Position numbers and translations under genes: made by a program
Part shown: one piece after another, positions 50,064 to 60,468 of the stretch
Position numbering within the stretch: position 1 is the stretch's first letter
Layout: each line of letters begins with the position of its first letter
From: Oscillospiraceae bacterium
GTDB taxonomy: Bacteria; Bacillota; Clostridia; Oscillospirales; Acutalibacteraceae
Assembly (NCBI GenBank): GCA_015065885.1
Contig: SVPJ01000002.1
Location: 1 to 64,000, forward strand
Direction: 5' to 3'
Length of the DNA: 64,000 nucleotides
The notes under the pieces: model-generated
What the model saw: the letters and a program-made list of their open reading frames with translations, nothing else
Database searches by the model: none
What the model was told of the DNA's origin: nothing

Positions 50064-50855
50064 ATGGCTGAAGAACGGTTACAAAAGATCATAGCGGAAC
50101 GCGGTGTGGCATCGCGCCGCAAAGCGGAAGAACTGATCGCACGCGGCAAAGTGAAGGTGAACGGCCACGTGGCGACACTCGGCGACAAAGCCGATCCGCG
50201 ACGGGACGTGATCCTTGTCGGCGGCAAGCGATTGGCGGCGGCAGAGACGGCGACCTACATTATGCTGAACAAGCCGCGCGGATACGTCACCACGATGAGC
50301 GATGAATTGGGGCGTAAATGTGTGGCGGAATTGGTAGCCAATGCGGGGGTACGCGTGTACCCTGTGGGGCGTTTGGATCGCGATTCCGAAGGTATGCTGA
50401 TCCTGACGAACGATGGCGATTTTGCCAACGCCGTTATGCACCCCTCGACCCACGTACCCAAGCGCTACCGCGTGACGGTGCGCGGCAAAGCGGACGATGC
50501 GGCGTTGCAGGCCTTCCGTGACGGTATCGCACTGGACGGTCGGCGTACTCTGCCTGCCGATATTTCGGTGGTGTCGGAGGAGCCGGAACGCACCGTTTTG
50601 GAGATCGTGCTGTATGAAGGGCGCAACCGCCAGATACGCCGTATGTGCGAAGCGTTGGAACTGCCGGTCATCCGTCTGCGTCGTACCGCGATCGGTACGG
50701 TCAAACTTGGCATGTTGCCGGTTGGTAAATGGCGTTATCTGACACCCAAAGAGGTGAAAGCGCTGGTGCAGGCGACGGGCGTACCGCAAAAGGTGGCGGC
50801 AGAGTATATTAAGCGGGGGAGTGTGCCGAATGATCCGTATTCTACCAAACGCTGA
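50064..50855 (+). CDS. rluB: Ribosomal large-subunit pseudouridine synthase (RluB/RsuA family)
   Basis: The protein has 263 residues. An S4 RNA-binding domain (1-60, 'RLQKIIAERGVASRRKAEELI') precedes the synthase domain with catalytic D105 in 'GRLDRDSEGMLILTNDGD' and 'YEGRNRQIRRMCEAL'. It converts a uridine of rRNA to pseudouridine; RluB-type action on 23S rRNA is most likely in Firmicutes. AAGGAG precedes ATG 50064. Confidence 0.9.
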   Translation: MAEERLQKIIAERGVASRRKAEELIARGKVKVNGHVATLGDKADPRRDVILVGGKRLAAAETATYIMLNKPRGYVTTMSDELGRKCVAELVANAGVRVYPVGRLDRDSEGMLILTNDGDFANAVMHPSTHVPKRYRVTVRGKADDAALQAFRDGIALDGRRTLPADISVVSEEPERTVLEIVLYEGRNRQIRRMCEALELPVIRLRRTAIGTVKLGMLPVGKWRYLTPKEVKALVQATGVPQKVAAEYIKRGSVPNDPYSTKR

Positions 50856-51141
50856 ACGGGACGGTGAATACGTGCTGTGGGACGGCGACGTTGCCTGCGG
50901 CAAAGCGCTGGCACGGTTTGACGATCGCGTGCATATTTTGTCGGTCGAAGCGCCCGACGCGCTGTTGGCGGAGGGGATGGTGCGTGCCGTCTTGAACGCG
51001 GGGCGTGTGCGCGAAATTGAGCATGCTGTGTGTGCCAATGAAGAACTGTTTCCGCTGCTTCGTCATTTGGAATTCACACCGTGTGACGAAGGGATGACGG
51101 TGAGTATTCCCGATTTCTTTTTTCGCGGATGTAAAGGGTGA
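50830..51141 (+). CDS. Small protein of unknown function after rluB
   Basis: The protein has 103 residues, overlaps rluB by 26 bases and has GGGGAG upstream of ATG 50830. It contains 'ALLAEGMVRAVLNAGRVREIEHAVCANEELFPLLRHLEF', which recalls the C-terminal half of a GNAT acetyltransferase fold, but it is too short for a full enzyme and no acetyl-CoA loop is clear. I do not assign a function. Confidence 0.65.
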   Translation: MIRILPNAERDGEYVLWDGDVACGKALARFDDRVHILSVEAPDALLAEGMVRAVLNAGRVREIEHAVCANEELFPLLRHLEFTPCDEGMTVSIPDFFFRGCKG

Positions 51142-51143
51142 AC

Positions 51144-51187
51144 TAAAACAGAGGCTGTCCGACGATGGACAGGCTCTGTTTTTTTGC
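51144..51187 (+). terminator. Terminator of the scp-rlu operon
   Basis: AAACAGAGGCTGTCC pairs with GGACAGGCTCTGTTT with one mismatch, around GACGAT, and runs into T7. Confidence 0.85.
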
Positions 51188-51254
51188 GTTGAATAAACTT
51201 TGAGTAAAATGTATATTTTCACTTCGAATATGTAAGAATTTTTCAGCTTTTCTG

Positions 51255-51284
51255 TTGACAGAGCGTCGAGGTTTGCTATATAAT
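51255..51284 (+). promoter_or_regulatory. Promoter of beta-helix gene 1
   Basis: TTGACA (51255-51260), an 18-base spacer and TATAAT (51279-51284). The two later paralogs have the same boxes and the same 18-base spacing. Confidence 0.82.
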
Positions 51285-51317
51285 ATAATCAACTCTGTAA
51301 AAGAAAGGAAGTAGAGT

Positions 51318-54300
51318 ATGAGAAAACGCATTTTGGCAATTTTCCTGTGCGTATGTCTGTTGGTGCCGTTTATGGCAACGGCAGGCGGTCAGGTCTTTGC
51401 CGAAGAAGCAGCGGAGAAGAAAGAGTACATCCTTGCGGAACTGAAAGGGCGCGTGTCCGTCGTTATGGACTTGGGCTCGGTCAGCGGTAGCGGCGGTTTG
51501 CTGTACACTTCTCCCGAATTTGATTTCGGTCCCCTCGATGTGTCGGGCGAAAACGGCGCGCCCAATTTCAGCGACGTCGCGATTCAGTTCGACACCTATA
51601 TCCAAGGCACCGCGTCGTTCTTCGACTATATGACGAGCGGAAGAATGGGTGGTCAGCTCGAAGCGACGAGCAGCGGTATGTGCGATGAAGATGAACTTGG
51701 CATAAAGCCCGGCACGGCGTTGAAGTTTACGCCCGGTGAGTGGCGTCGCGTGACGGTTCGTTTGTCTGACTTCTACAAGTCCGGTGGCGTCTTTGACAAG
51801 AAAAACTTTAACTTTGTTCGTATGTACTTGGAAGGCGGCGGCGAAGCGTTCGTCGGAGCTACCGGTACTCTGAAGATCGCAAACTGGTGCATTGTGGACC
51901 TTTCGGTGCCTGTGGAAGACCGCCCGACCGAAGCGGAGCGTCCGCTCGGCGACGGCACGTTCCGCGCCGATGCGCCCGTTTTCAAAAAGATGACGATCGC
52001 GGAAGGTTACGACAACCGCGTGGATGTTTTCGCGGGCTACAACTTGAAAGAGTATTTGGATACTCACCCCGAGATCGATGTCAACACCCCTGACGGGAAA
52101 GACTATTCGCCGGTGATCAACTCGTTGCTCGAAGGTCTCGGCTCGAGCGGCGGCGGTGCGTTGTTTATCCCTGCGGGCATCTATCCTTGCCGCACGGAGA
52201 TCAATCTGCCTGTCGGCACCACCATCGTGGTGAATGGGCAAATCCCGACGAAAACCCCGATATTCGCGGCACGATTCTGTCGGTCTATTGCGGTGCCAAT
52301 GCAACGAACGGTGCGCCGTTTATCAGCATGGATCACCACTCGAAGATCAACAACATCGCGTTCTGGTATCCCGAACAGACGGCGGATGCGAAAATTCAGT
52401 ATCCGCCCACGATCGATATGTACCAGTACACCTTCGTGGAGAACGTGACCTTCGTCAACTCGTTCTTTGCGATCCAGCAGCAGCGCGGTGCCAACTGCCC
52501 GAACGCGTGGAATATCTATGGTACTCCTTTGAACATCGGTGTGGACTTTGATATGGTCGTGGATATCGCCCGTATTCAGGAGATCCATTTTTCGGCGGAT
52601 TACTGGATCAACTCCGGTCTGCCGGGTGCTCCCTCGACGGACGAGGAGATCGAAGCGCTCGAGACCCAGTTGTACGAGTACGGTATCGGTATCACCCTGC
52701 GCCGTATCGACTGGTCGTACGTGACGTATTCCGATATTGTCGGGTACAACGTCGGCTTGATGTTTGCCGAATCCATCGAGGGTAACCTGCCCAACGGTCA
52801 GTGCGTCGGGTTGAACTTTGTGAATTGTAAATACGGTCATTTCTCCTACGGTACGGCCGGCTCGACCGAGTCGATGCTGGACATCACCATGAAGAACTGT
52901 GAGTACGGTGTATATATAACCGGCGAGCACGACGGTGCCCTGCGTTACTATAACGCGGATATTCAGGCGACTAAGTACGCGGTGTTCCAGGAATCGGCAT
53001 ACACCAAGTTGACCTTGATGGCTTCTACCATTCGTGGCGGCCGCGTGTATACCAAGAACGGTAACAACACCTTTATCAACAACAAATTCCATACGGCAAA
53101 GCCGCATATTGAACTGGATTACGGTACCATCGCCGGCATCGTGATCGGCAATACCGATGTGTGGGGCGATGCGATCGTTTGCGATAACCCCGGCGGCTGC
53201 ACGTATAGTTACGTGAAAGAGCCGGTGAAGTTGGAACCCTATACCGAAATGACGCGCGAAGAGGCGTACGGTAAAGTTCCCGCTCCCGCAAGCGAGAATC
53301 ATCGTATTCCCACTGACATTGACGTGACGGGCGAGACGGATGCGACCGAAAAGATCCAGCAGTATCTGACCGAACTCGGCAACCTCGGCGGCGGTACGCT
53401 GTTCTTGGTGTCGGGCAAATATCGCATTGAAGGTACCCTTTCGGTGCCGACCGGCGTGGAATTGCGCGGCTCGGCGGATTTCGCATCCATTCCGAAAGCC
53501 GTTAACACGATGTTCTACGTGTGCACGCCCGTGGAAGCGGGTAAGAATGAGTATACCTCGACGGCTACCGTCACGCTGGCGGAAAAGAGCGGTATTCGCG
53601 GTATCATCTTCAACTATCCCGAACAGCACCAGACCTACCGTGTTACCGAATCCGTGATCGATCCCGTTGCCACTGAGGCAAACGGCGGAGTAGCGGTGAA
53701 GGTCGATTACTACGAGTTTGATTTTATTCCGTATCCTTACGCCATCCGCGGTACGGGCGCCGACGTGTATGTCGTAAATGTCTCGGTGCGTAACGGTTGG
53801 AACGGCATCGACTTTAAGACCTATCGTTGCGACAACCACTACGTGGATTATCTGGCGGGTCACTTCTTCAACCGCGGTCTCGTGGTCGGCAACGGCTCGA
53901 CGGGCGGTTACATCCGTAACTACCAGTTCAACTACAACTCCATCTGCCAGGCGCATTCGGAAGTTTGGAACGGATTCGGCGGCGAGCCCTCCAGTGTGCA
54001 GGTTACTTCGTGGTTCCATCAGCCGATGCAGGCACAGTTCCAGAACAACTCCATTATTCTGCAGCTCGGCTACGTGGAAGATCAGTTGGTGTACAACTGC
54101 TTCAACTATTCTTCTATGATCGGTGTGAACCTGATTGCGGAAGGCGACCGTGCGGCGAATGCGCGTATCTTCGGTCACGGCGTGGACTACGGTAACGTGT
54201 CCCTGCAGATCGAAGCGGCGGAAAAGGTAGAATTCACCAATATGCAGTTGACGGCGTTCAACCAGTGCGGTGACAACGGCAACACCGGCCGCTGGGCGGT

Positions 54301-55552
54301 GGATCAGAGCAAGAATCCGATCTATGACATCTGGCTGAAGGATACCTTTGAGGGCGAGATCACCATCACCAACTTCGTGGAATGGGCGCCCACCCCGACG
54401 GCAGGTGTCCGTGTGGACAGCGGTACGCTGAATATGTACAACGCACAGTTCAGCCACACCAAGTCTCACCTGTTTGAACTGAACGGCGACGGTAAACTCA
54501 ACATCATCGGCTTCTGCTGCGACCGTGAAGATAACCCGGCGCTGGTCGACAACGACGGAAAGAACTTGACTGTCACCGCCGGTTTCTACTACAGCGAGCC
54601 CACGGCGACGGCGAACGTCGGTAAGTTTGAACACGTTTACCAGGTGGAGTGGAGCTACTCGGTTCCGAGGAACGTGATCTTCACCGAGGATTCCGAGATC
54701 ATGTTCGTGGAATCTCTTGACAGCTACGATCTTACCGAAGATCCCACCTTCGCGGTGAGCGACACGAAGTACGGCACGATGCGTCGCGGTGCCATTCGCA
54801 CGCGCTTGTTGGATAAGGGTTTGTCGCAGAGCATCAAGTTGGGTTACGACAAGTATGCGGAAGAAATGCCGTTTGCGTTGGAGAGCGGTAAGAAGAACGA
54901 TCTGTACCGTATGGAATGGCGCATCATCGTGGATGAAATGCGTGACGCCGAGGACAGTGAGATCTATATGTATCTTACGAATGCCAACGTCAATATGTCG
55001 ATCCTGTTCACCATCAAGCGTGACGGTTCGGTGTACGATCAGACCAACAAGAAGATCGGTACGATCAAGTTCGGCGAATACTATCGATTTGCAATCGAAG
55101 TGGATGCGCGTAATGCCAACGAAAAGACGGCGACCGTGTATCTGCTGAGCGACAGCAGCCGCGTAATGGGTAAGGGTGCCACCACGAAATTGGATGCCGC
55201 TTTCCAAGGAACGAACACCGTGACCGGCTTCCAGCTGACGTCGATGGCGACTCCCTATGAAGGCACGGCAGGCACCGAAACGGATCTGTCGCTCGACTAC
55301 TTCTACGTATGCCGCAGCGAGAAGAGTTCCATCGGCCGCAACGTCGATCCGAACAGCGTGATGCTCGGTGACGTGGACAACAACGGCAAGGTAGACTCCA
55401 CGGATGCACGTCTGGTGTTGCAGTACGCCGTGAAGAAGATCACGAGCCTTCCGGCACTGGATGCTGCGGACGTGAACGGTGACGGCAAGGCGGATTCCAC
55501 CGATGCCCGTCTGATCCTGCAGTACTCCGTGAAGAAGATCACCTCCTTTTAA
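51318..55552 (+). pseudogene. Beta-helix dockerin protein 1, interrupted by a one-base frameshift
   Basis: Without the break the protein would have 1411 residues: signal peptide (about 1-28), a carbohydrate-binding-like beta domain (about 35-195), two pectate-lyase-3/GH55-like beta-helix units ('GGGALFIPAGIYPCRTEINLP' and 'GGGTLFLVSGKYRIEGTLSVP'), a beta-sandwich ('MEWRIIVDEMRDAEDSEIYM') and a type I dockerin with two calcium loops ('GDVDNNGKVDSTDARL', 'ADVNGDGKADSTDARL'). The first frame runs 51318-52448 and the second from about 52187 to 55552. Paralogs read 'GTSIIGEW' where this gene reads GTGGTGAAT at 52227-52235, one G short. The rest is intact for 1100 codons, so the change is recent or an assembly error. 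Confidence 0.8.
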
Positions 55553-55565
55553 GCAACCGTAATAC

Positions 55566-55611
55566 AAAGATCCCCGATGATGAGCGTTTGCTCGTCGTCG
55601 GGGATCTTTTA
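55566..55611 (+). terminator. Terminator of beta-helix gene 1
   Basis: AAAGATCCCCGA (55566-55577) pairs with TCGGGGATCTTT (55598-55609), with further pairing inside (GATGAGC/GCTCGTC) and a T4 end. Confidence 0.85.
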
Positions 55612-55663
55612 TGTAAAATATTGCTGTGGTTATGAAAATTGTTGCCAATGTCGTTCCGATAGG

Positions 55664-55693
55664 TTGACAATGAGAAGAGAAAAAAGGTATAAT
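55664..55693 (+). promoter_or_regulatory. Promoter of beta-helix gene 2
   Basis: TTGACA (55664-55669), an 18-base spacer and TATAAT (55688-55693), 39 bases before ATG 55733. Confidence 0.85.
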
Positions 55694-55732
55694 TTCATTG
55701 TCTTAAAACACAGAAACGAGGAGAAGAAACGA

Positions 55733-58700
55733 ATGAAAAAGAGAGTGCTGTCTTGGTTGCTGTGCGTATGCCTGCTGGTATCGTGCTGTGGTGTGTCGGC
55801 AGGAGTGGTTGTCACTGCCGCCGAAGAAGCGGATACCTACATTATTCATACCTTTAGTGTGCGTTTTGCCGAGAATATCGTACTTGGTTCTAACGGCGGC
55901 GCGATTGCGACGAAAGGAGAATCGTTTGAGGCTATCGACCTGACGAAGTACGGATATACGACCGACCCGAATCGGTTGGCGATTCAGGTGGATACGTATG
56001 CCGAGGGTGATGATCTCTTCTGGAGTTTTATGAGCGCCAAAGCGTTGCAGGGGCAAATGGAGATCACCAGCAGCGGTGGTTGTGACATTAATGAGAACGG
56101 AATCAATCCCGGTAAAGCGTTCGCGTTTGAACGCGGCGTGTGGAAACGTGTCATTATTCCGCTTTCGCTGTTTACTGACCGTAACGGTAACGGCGAACTG
56201 GATCCGACGAAATTCAACTATTTCCGCGTATACTTGGAAGACTCGTGCGCACCCGCGTTTGCCGGCGGTACGGGTGTCGTAAAGTTGTATAACTTTACGC
56301 TCGTGGATACGGCGGCTGAAGCTCCTTCGGAGGAGGATTTCCCTATTGGTGACGGCTCGTTCGTTCCCGCGCCGCCCGTTTTCAAAAAGATGGATGTTAC
56401 ACCCGGCTACAACAAAGGGGAAACGGTGTTTGCGGGCTATAACTTGAACGAATACCTCGAAGAGCATCCCGAAATTTCCGTTTTGAATGCGAAGGGGGAG
56501 GAGGACTACAGTCCGGTCGTCAACTCGTTGCTCAGCGGTCTGGCGTCGGTCGGCGGCGGTGCCTTGTTTATTCCGTCGGGCGAATACGCCTTCCGCCGCG
56601 ATATCTACGTACCGGACGGCACGTCCATTATCGGTGAATGGGTAAGTCCCGACGAAAATCCCGAAGCACGCGGCACCATTATCAAGGTGTATGCCGGCAA
56701 AGGCAGTGTGGACGGCGCGTTTATCTCGATGGGTGCTCACACGATGGTGCAGAATCTGAGCTTCTGGTATCCCGAACAAACGGTGAAGGAGTTCGCGGCG
56801 TATCCGCCCACCATCGACCTGAACCAGTATACCTTTGCGAAGAATATCACGTTGTACAATTCGTATTTCGGTATTCGTTCGCTGACGAGTGCCAACTGTC
56901 CGAATGCATGGAACATTTACGGCACGCCTTTGAACATCGGTCTGGATTTTGATATGGTCATTGACATTGCCCGTATTGAAGAGATCCATTTCTCGCCCGA
57001 CTACTGGATCGAATCCGAACTTGCAGGGGCGCCGACAAGTGCTGCCGACATCCAAGCGTTGGAAGAGCAACTGTATAATTACGCGATCGCGATCACGTTG
57101 CGACGTATCGACTGGTCGTATGTGACCTATTCCGATATCGAAGGGTACAATACGGCGCTGATGTTTGCACAGTCCGTCGACGGCAACTGGCCGAACGGTC
57201 AGTGCGTCGGCCTGACCTTTACCGACTGTAAATACGGTCATTTTTCGTACGGTGTTGCCAATACGACCGAATCGCTGCTCGATATTACGATGGAAAACTG
57301 CGAATACGGCGTGTACATCACGGACACAAGTGAGGGTATGGTGTACGACGGCACGATCCGCTATTTTGACGTGGATATTGACGCTACCCAATATGCGGTG
57401 TACCAAGACAGTAATATGCAACAATTCAATATGCTCGCCTCCACCATTCGCGGCGGGCGTGTGTACACCAAGAACGGCAGCAATGTTTTCATTAATAACG
57501 AATTTCAGAATGCAGCACCTCACGTGGAACTGGATTACGGTACGATTGCCGGTGTCGTGATCGGCAATACTGATGTGTACGGCGATCCTATCGTGTGTGA
57601 GAACTACGGACGCTGCACCTACACGTATAAAGAAACCCCGATCGTCATTGACGATTACGATAAGCTGACCCGTGAGGAAGCGGCGGCACGTGTGGTCGGC
57701 CCGGCAAGCAGTAACTACCGCATTCCGACCGATCTGGATATGAGCGGTAAGACCGATATGACCGAAAAGATTCAGAACTATTTGACCGAGCTCGGTCAAA
57801 ACGGTGGCGGTACGCTTTTCCTGCAGCCCGGCAAATACCGTATTAACGGCACGCTCACCGTGCCGACGGGCGTGGAGTTGCGCGGTGCGGCAGATTACGC
57901 TTCCATTCCGAAGGCGGTCAACACTATCCTGCAGGTGTACACGCCCATTGAAGCAGGGAAGGATGAATATACTTCGGCTGCCACGGTCACGTTGGCGGAA
58001 AACAGCGGTTTACGCGGTGTGATCTTTAACTACCCCGAACAGAGCCAGACCTACCGTGAAGGCGAAAAGGTGTTGGATCCGATCGTGTCGGCTGAGACGG
58101 GCGTAGATACCTACGTGCAGTATTACGAGTTCGACTTTAATCCGTATCCTTACACCGTGCGCGGTACGGGCGCCGACGTGTACCTTGTGAACGTGACGGT
58201 ACGTAACGGCTGGAACGGTGTGGACTTTAAGACCTACCGTTGCGATAATCACTATATCGATTATCTGGCGGGTCACTTCTACAATCGCGGTATGGTGGTC
58301 GGTAACGGTGCCGTAGGTGGTTACATTCGCAACTATCAGTTCAACTACAATTCCATTATGGTGAATGCCGGCACGTGGTCGGGTTGGGGCGGTATTCCCA
58401 ATTCCGAGATCACCACGGCGGATTTCCACCAGCCGATGGTGGCGGTGTTCAAAAACAAGGCGATCACCCTGCAGCTCGGTCACGTGGAGGAGCAGTTGGT
58501 GTACAACTGCTTTAACTACGGCTGTTTCATCGGTGTACACCTGATCGCGGAAGACAGCGGTGCTGCAGACGTGCGCATTTTCGGCCACGGTGTGGACGGC
58601 GGTACGGTGTCGGTGCAGATCGAAGCGGCGGAACACGTCGAGTTCACCAACCTGCAGTTGACATCCTTTAACCTGTACGGTGATAACCGCAATACCGATC

Positions 58701-59980
58701 GTTGGGCGGTAGACGAGAGCAAGATCCCGCTTTATGACATTTGGGTAAAAGACACCTTTGAGGGTGAACTTTCCATTTTCAACTTTGCAGAATGGGGGCA
58801 CAAAACATTTGCAAGCGTGCGTGTGGACAGTGGTACGGTCAATATTTATAATACGCAGATCAATCACGGTGAAGAGATGCCGCTGTTTGAACTGAACGGT
58901 GACGGCTCTGCGAACGTGGTTGCTCTGACTACCCAGATGAAATACAACCCGATCGTCGCGATCGGCGAACTCGCTAATTTGCATATTGTCGGCGGTTTTT
59001 ACTACAGCGAGATGAAAAACACGGATAAGCTCGGTACCTTTGAAGGGATGCATCTGTATGCACGGAAGCAGAAGAATGCCGTGCCGAAAAACGTGATCTT
59101 TACGGACGATTCCGAGATCGTGTTTGCCCAGTCGTTTGACAGCTACGATCTCACCGAAGATCCCACTTTCGCCGTAAGCAACACGAAGTACGGCACGATG
59201 CGTCGCGGTGCCATTCGCACGCGCTTGTTGGATAACGGTTTGTCGCAGAGCATCAAGTTGGGTTACGACAAGTATGCGGAAAAAATGCCGTTTGCGTTGG
59301 AGAGCGGCAAGAAGAACGATCTGTACCGTATGGAATGGCGCATCATCGTAGATGAAATGCGTGATGCGGAGGACAGTGAGATCTATATGTATCTTACGAA
59401 TGCCAACGTCAATATGTCGATCCTGTTCACCATCAGGCGTGACGGCTCGGTGTACGATCAGACCAACAAGAAGATCGGTACGATCAAGCTCGGTGAGTAC
59501 TATCGCTTCGCAATCGAGGTAGATGCGCGTAATGCCAACGAAAAGACGGCGACCGTGTATCTGCTGAGCGACGGCAGCCGCGTAATGGGTAGGGGTGCCA
59601 CCACGAAATTGGATGCCGCTTTCCAAGGAACGAACACCGTGACCGGCTTCCAGCTGACGTCGATGGCGTCTCCCTATGAAGGGACGGAAGGTACCGTGAC
59701 GGATCTGTCGCTCGACTATTTCTACGTATGCCGCAGTGAGAAGAGTTCCATCGGCCGTAACATCGATCCGAACAGCGTGATGCTCGGCGACGTCAGCGGC
59801 GATGGTAAGATCGATTCAACGGATGCACGTCTGGTGCTACAGTATTCGGTGAAAAAGATTACGACGCTTCCGGCGTTGGATGCGTCAGACGTGAACGGCA
59901 ACGGCAAAGTGGATTCCACCGATGCGCGTCTCATACTTCAATACGCCGTTCGGAAGATCGCGCAATTCCCCGCAGCGTAA
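55733..59980 (+). CDS. Beta-helix dockerin protein 2 (intact)
   Basis: The protein has 1415 residues: signal peptide (about 1-30, 'LLCVCLLVSCCGVSAG'), N-terminal carbohydrate-binding-like domain, first beta-helix unit opened by 'GGGALFIPSGEYAFRRDIYVP' and 'FWYPEQT', second unit opened by 'GGGTLFLQPGKYRINGTLTVP' and 'FNYPEQSQTYR', beta-sandwich, then a dockerin ('GDVSGDGKIDSTDARL', 'SDVNGNGKVDSTDARL'). Proteins with PF12708-like helices act on pectin-type or beta-glucan polymers; no catalytic residues can be assigned here. The dockerin should bind a cohesin on a scaffold or the cell surface. GAGGAGAAG precedes ATG 55733. It has its own promoter, and no sigma-A terminator directly follows. Confidence 0.85.
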   Translation: MKKRVLSWLLCVCLLVSCCGVSAGVVVTAAEEADTYIIHTFSVRFAENIVLGSNGGAIATKGESFEAIDLTKYGYTTDPNRLAIQVDTYAEGDDLFWSFMSAKALQGQMEITSSGGCDINENGINPGKAFAFERGVWKRVIIPLSLFTDRNGNGELDPTKFNYFRVYLEDSCAPAFAGGTGVVKLYNFTLVDTAAEAPSEEDFPIGDGSFVPAPPVFKKMDVTPGYNKGETVFAGYNLNEYLEEHPEISVLNAKGEEDYSPVVNSLLSGLASVGGGALFIPSGEYAFRRDIYVPDGTSIIGEWVSPDENPEARGTIIKVYAGKGSVDGAFISMGAHTMVQNLSFWYPEQTVKEFAAYPPTIDLNQYTFAKNITLYNSYFGIRSLTSANCPNAWNIYGTPLNIGLDFDMVIDIARIEEIHFSPDYWIESELAGAPTSAADIQALEEQLYNYAIAITLRRIDWSYVTYSDIEGYNTALMFAQSVDGNWPNGQCVGLTFTDCKYGHFSYGVANTTESLLDITMENCEYGVYITDTSEGMVYDGTIRYFDVDIDATQYAVYQDSNMQQFNMLASTIRGGRVYTKNGSNVFINNEFQNAAPHVELDYGTIAGVVIGNTDVYGDPIVCENYGRCTYTYKETPIVIDDYDKLTREEAAARVVGPASSNYRIPTDLDMSGKTDMTEKIQNYLTELGQNGGGTLFLQPGKYRINGTLTVPTGVELRGAADYASIPKAVNTILQVYTPIEAGKDEYTSAATVTLAENSGLRGVIFNYPEQSQTYREGEKVLDPIVSAETGVDTYVQYYEFDFNPYPYTVRGTGADVYLVNVTVRNGWNGVDFKTYRCDNHYIDYLAGHFYNRGMVVGNGAVGGYIRNYQFNYNSIMVNAGTWSGWGGIPNSEITTADFHQPMVAVFKNKAITLQLGHVEEQLVYNCFNYGCFIGVHLIAEDSGAADVRIFGHGVDGGTVSVQIEAAEHVEFTNLQLTSFNLYGDNRNTDRWAVDESKIPLYDIWVKDTFEGELSIFNFAEWGHKTFASVRVDSGTVNIYNTQINHGEEMPLFELNGDGSANVVALTTQMKYNPIVAIGELANLHIVGGFYYSEMKNTDKLGTFEGMHLYARKQKNAVPKNVIFTDDSEIVFAQSFDSYDLTEDPTFAVSNTKYGTMRRGAIRTRLLDNGLSQSIKLGYDKYAEKMPFALESGKKNDLYRMEWRIIVDEMRDAEDSEIYMYLTNANVNMSILFTIRRDGSVYDQTNKKIGTIKLGEYYRFAIEVDARNANEKTATVYLLSDGSRVMGRGATTKLDAAFQGTNTVTGFQLTSMASPYEGTEGTVTDLSLDYFYVCRSEKSSIGRNIDPNSVMLGDVSGDGKIDSTDARLVLQYSVKKITTLPALDASDVNGNGKVDSTDARLILQYAVRKIAQFPAA

Positions 59981-59985
59981 AAATT

Positions 59986-60009
59986 AGTGTTTAGTGTAGT
60001 GTTTAGTGT
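59986..60009. repeat. 12-bp perfect tandem repeat
   Basis: AGTGTTTAGTGT occurs twice in direct succession (59986-59997 and 59998-60009). The second copy overlaps the left end of the element at 60008 by two bases. Confidence 0.85.
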
Positions 60010-60338
60010 AACGAAACCCCGCCCGCCGCAACGGTGGGCGGGGTGAGCATGTCAAAAAACCATCTCTCACGTTTGGTAAACGGAGGGAGGGGGTGTGTGC
60101 GGGACGTAATCAGAAGAATATTAGGAGAACGGTCTATACCGTTCTCGCGGACATTGCATTTATCAGTTTGAAACTTGCATACGCTACGGGCAATGTCCTG
60201 TTCCCCTGCGCGTCGAGCGGGCGTTTGCCCGCGGATAAACCCGCCCGCAGGCGGCAGACAGAGAAAAAGTCCGGCACACGCCGGACTTTTTTGACAGTCT
60301 GACCCCGCCCGCCGCAACGGTGGGCGGGGTTTCGTTAC
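60008..60338. repeat. 331-bp element with 21-bp terminal inverted repeats
   Basis: The ends, 60008-60028 and 60318-60338, are inverted copies with one mismatch (GTAACGAAACCCCGCCC at the left, GGGCGGGGTTTCGTTAC at the right). Each end also has its own hairpin, CCCCGCCCGCCG-CAA-CGGTGGGCGGGG. Inside are four further hairpins: GAGAACGGT/ACCGTTCTC (60125-60146), GGACATTGC/GCAATGTCC (60149-60157 and 60190-60198), GCGGGC/GCCCGC (60217-60232) and a terminator-like one (60264-60291). No convincing coding frame is present. The structure suggests a non-autonomous mobile element or a structured RNA locus; no target-site duplication is clear. Confidence 0.7.
60264..60291. terminator. Strong terminator-like hairpin inside the element
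   Basis: AAAAAGTCCGGC (60264-60275) pairs perfectly with GCCGGACTTTTT (60280-60291) around ACAC and runs into another T. It may end beta-helix gene 2's transcript or an RNA from the element. Confidence 0.8.
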
Positions 60339-60405
60339 TTGTTCAATCGCTGTATGCAAAAAATGCTAAAAATAAGAAAATATTACTTTTATTTTCATAT
60401 AAATG

Positions 60406-60435
60406 TTGACAGCGGAGGGTGATACAATGTATAAT
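60406..60435 (+). promoter_or_regulatory. Promoter of beta-helix gene 3
   Basis: TTGACA (60406-60411), an 18-base spacer and TATAAT (60430-60435), 33 bases before ATG 60469. The region 60340-60405 before it is AT-rich and otherwise empty. Confidence 0.85.
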
Positions 60436-60468
60436 TGTTTTATCCTATGAAAAGTGAGGACAATCGGT

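Noticed and set aside
60093..60302. Small open frames on both strands inside the 331-bp element
   Set aside because: They run through perfect hairpins, lack ribosome sites and have no sensible protein pattern.
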